Assembly (NCBI RefSeq): GCF_005116715.1
Contig: NZ_SWCI01000006.1
Span: 62,001 to 126,000, forward strand
Direction of reading: 5' to 3'
DNA: 64,000 bases
Origin: Ferrimonas sediminicola
Lineage (GTDB): Bacteria > Pseudomonadota > Gammaproteobacteria > Enterobacterales > Shewanellaceae
Position numbers and translations under genes: made by a program. The notes under the pieces are model-generated. The model was given only the letters and a program-made list of their open reading frames with translations, had not been told where the DNA came from and did not search any database. Below, piece by piece: positions 63,788-64,000 of the stretch (position 1 is its first letter; each line of letters starts with the position of its first letter).

Positions 63788-64000
63788 TGACGCTCAGCGG
63801 TGACTGCCTTGGCTTATCCCGCGACGAGCAGATACGCGACATGGTGCTGCAGGGGCGGGTTGGGGCAGGAATCTTCTCGGGGACTCGATTGCCAGCCGGT
63901 CCCGCAGTGGCAAAACCACCGGGTCTGCTGTGGTCAGCAGACCCGGCCCGGGGGCGTCGGTGAGAGTCTGTGCGACGGCCCGTCGGAGCCTCAGACCCAG
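63788..64000. other. 3' end of the window, no credible gene
   Basis: Open frames here do not look coding. A perfect 12-bp hairpin at 63919-63946 is the only feature. Confidence 0.5.
63919..63946 (-). terminator. Strong hairpin, possible minus-strand terminator
   Basis: CCGGGTCTGCTG and CAGCAGACCCGG form a perfect 12-bp stem with a TGGT loop. On the minus strand it is followed by a short GGTTTTG, so it may terminate a gene lying beyond the window. Confidence 0.6.

Noticed and set aside
63788-64000. Plus-strand open frame after the last LysR gene
   Set aside because: It contains the perfect hairpin and has no family resemblance; composition does not suggest coding.

Overview
The window is a stretch of chromosome from a high-GC gammaproteobacterium of the Alteromonadales type. 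The best guess is Ferrimonas or a close relative of Shewanella; this is inferred from gene content and order, not from a database match. Supporting points are the gene orders xerD-dsbC-recJ-prfB-lysS and ygfB-pepP-ubiH-ubiI-gcvT-gcvH-gcvP, the zapA-6S RNA-fau arrangement, an outer-membrane decaheme cytochrome of the MtrC/OmcA class, and several families common in marine gammaproteobacteria (DUF481, DUF3187, DUF2238, PstS-like sensory proteins). No phage, insertion sequence, CRISPR array, tRNA or rRNA was seen.

Layout. 1-2.4 kb: end of pgk, then fba and a DUF481 outer-membrane protein. 2.4-7.0 kb (minus): a PAS sensor with a degenerate GGDEF domain, then the operon trmN-srmB-radical SAM. 7.0-10.5 kb: brnQ behind a leader that looks like a transcription attenuator, a decayed receiver-domain reading frame, and a sugar nucleotidyltransferase. 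10.6-14.9 kb (minus): an RND efflux pump and its adaptor. 15-22.9 kb: xerD, dsbC, recJ, (inserted minus-strand NhaC antiporter), prfB with its +1 frameshift, lysS. 23-29.9 kb: dicarboxylate symporter, ferredoxin reductase, DUF4250, DUF3187, ygfZ, serA, DUF2238. 29.9-34 kb (minus): TetR and coniferyl-aldehyde-type dehydrogenase, exported glutathione peroxidase, rpiA, small heat-shock protein. 34-38.3 kb: hybrid histidine kinase divergent from a PstS-like protein and a porin. 38.3-49 kb: fau, two tandem 6S RNA genes, zapA, then ygfB-pepP-ubiH-ubiI and gcvT-gcvH-gcvP. 49-52.8 kb: Na/Pi symporter, glutathionyl-hydroquinone reductase, pirin. 53.2-59.4 kb: decaheme lipoprotein, LysR regulator, molybdopterin-fold protein overlapping a GGDEF-EAL protein. 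59.5-64 kb: degenerate HNH-like protein, a DUF535 (VirK/YbjX) pseudogene, an M14 peptidase, YdhR and a divergent LysR.

How the parts fit. Much of the window is one ancestral housekeeping block: most core genes (pgk-fba, serA, rpiA, fau, 6S, zapA, pepP, ubiH/I, gcv, ygfZ, xerD, recJ, prfB, lysS) lie near each other in E. coli too. Accessory modules for sensing, transport and respiration sit between them. The most unusual observation is the direct tandem duplication of the 6S RNA gene (two 178-nt copies differing at 13 positions). Other points worth following are the attenuator-like brnQ leader, the solitary decaheme cytochrome with a CX8C pair and an FNR/CRP-like site at about -42, the PstS-like/porin/hybrid-kinase locus, and the molybdopterin-fold/GGDEF-EAL pair.
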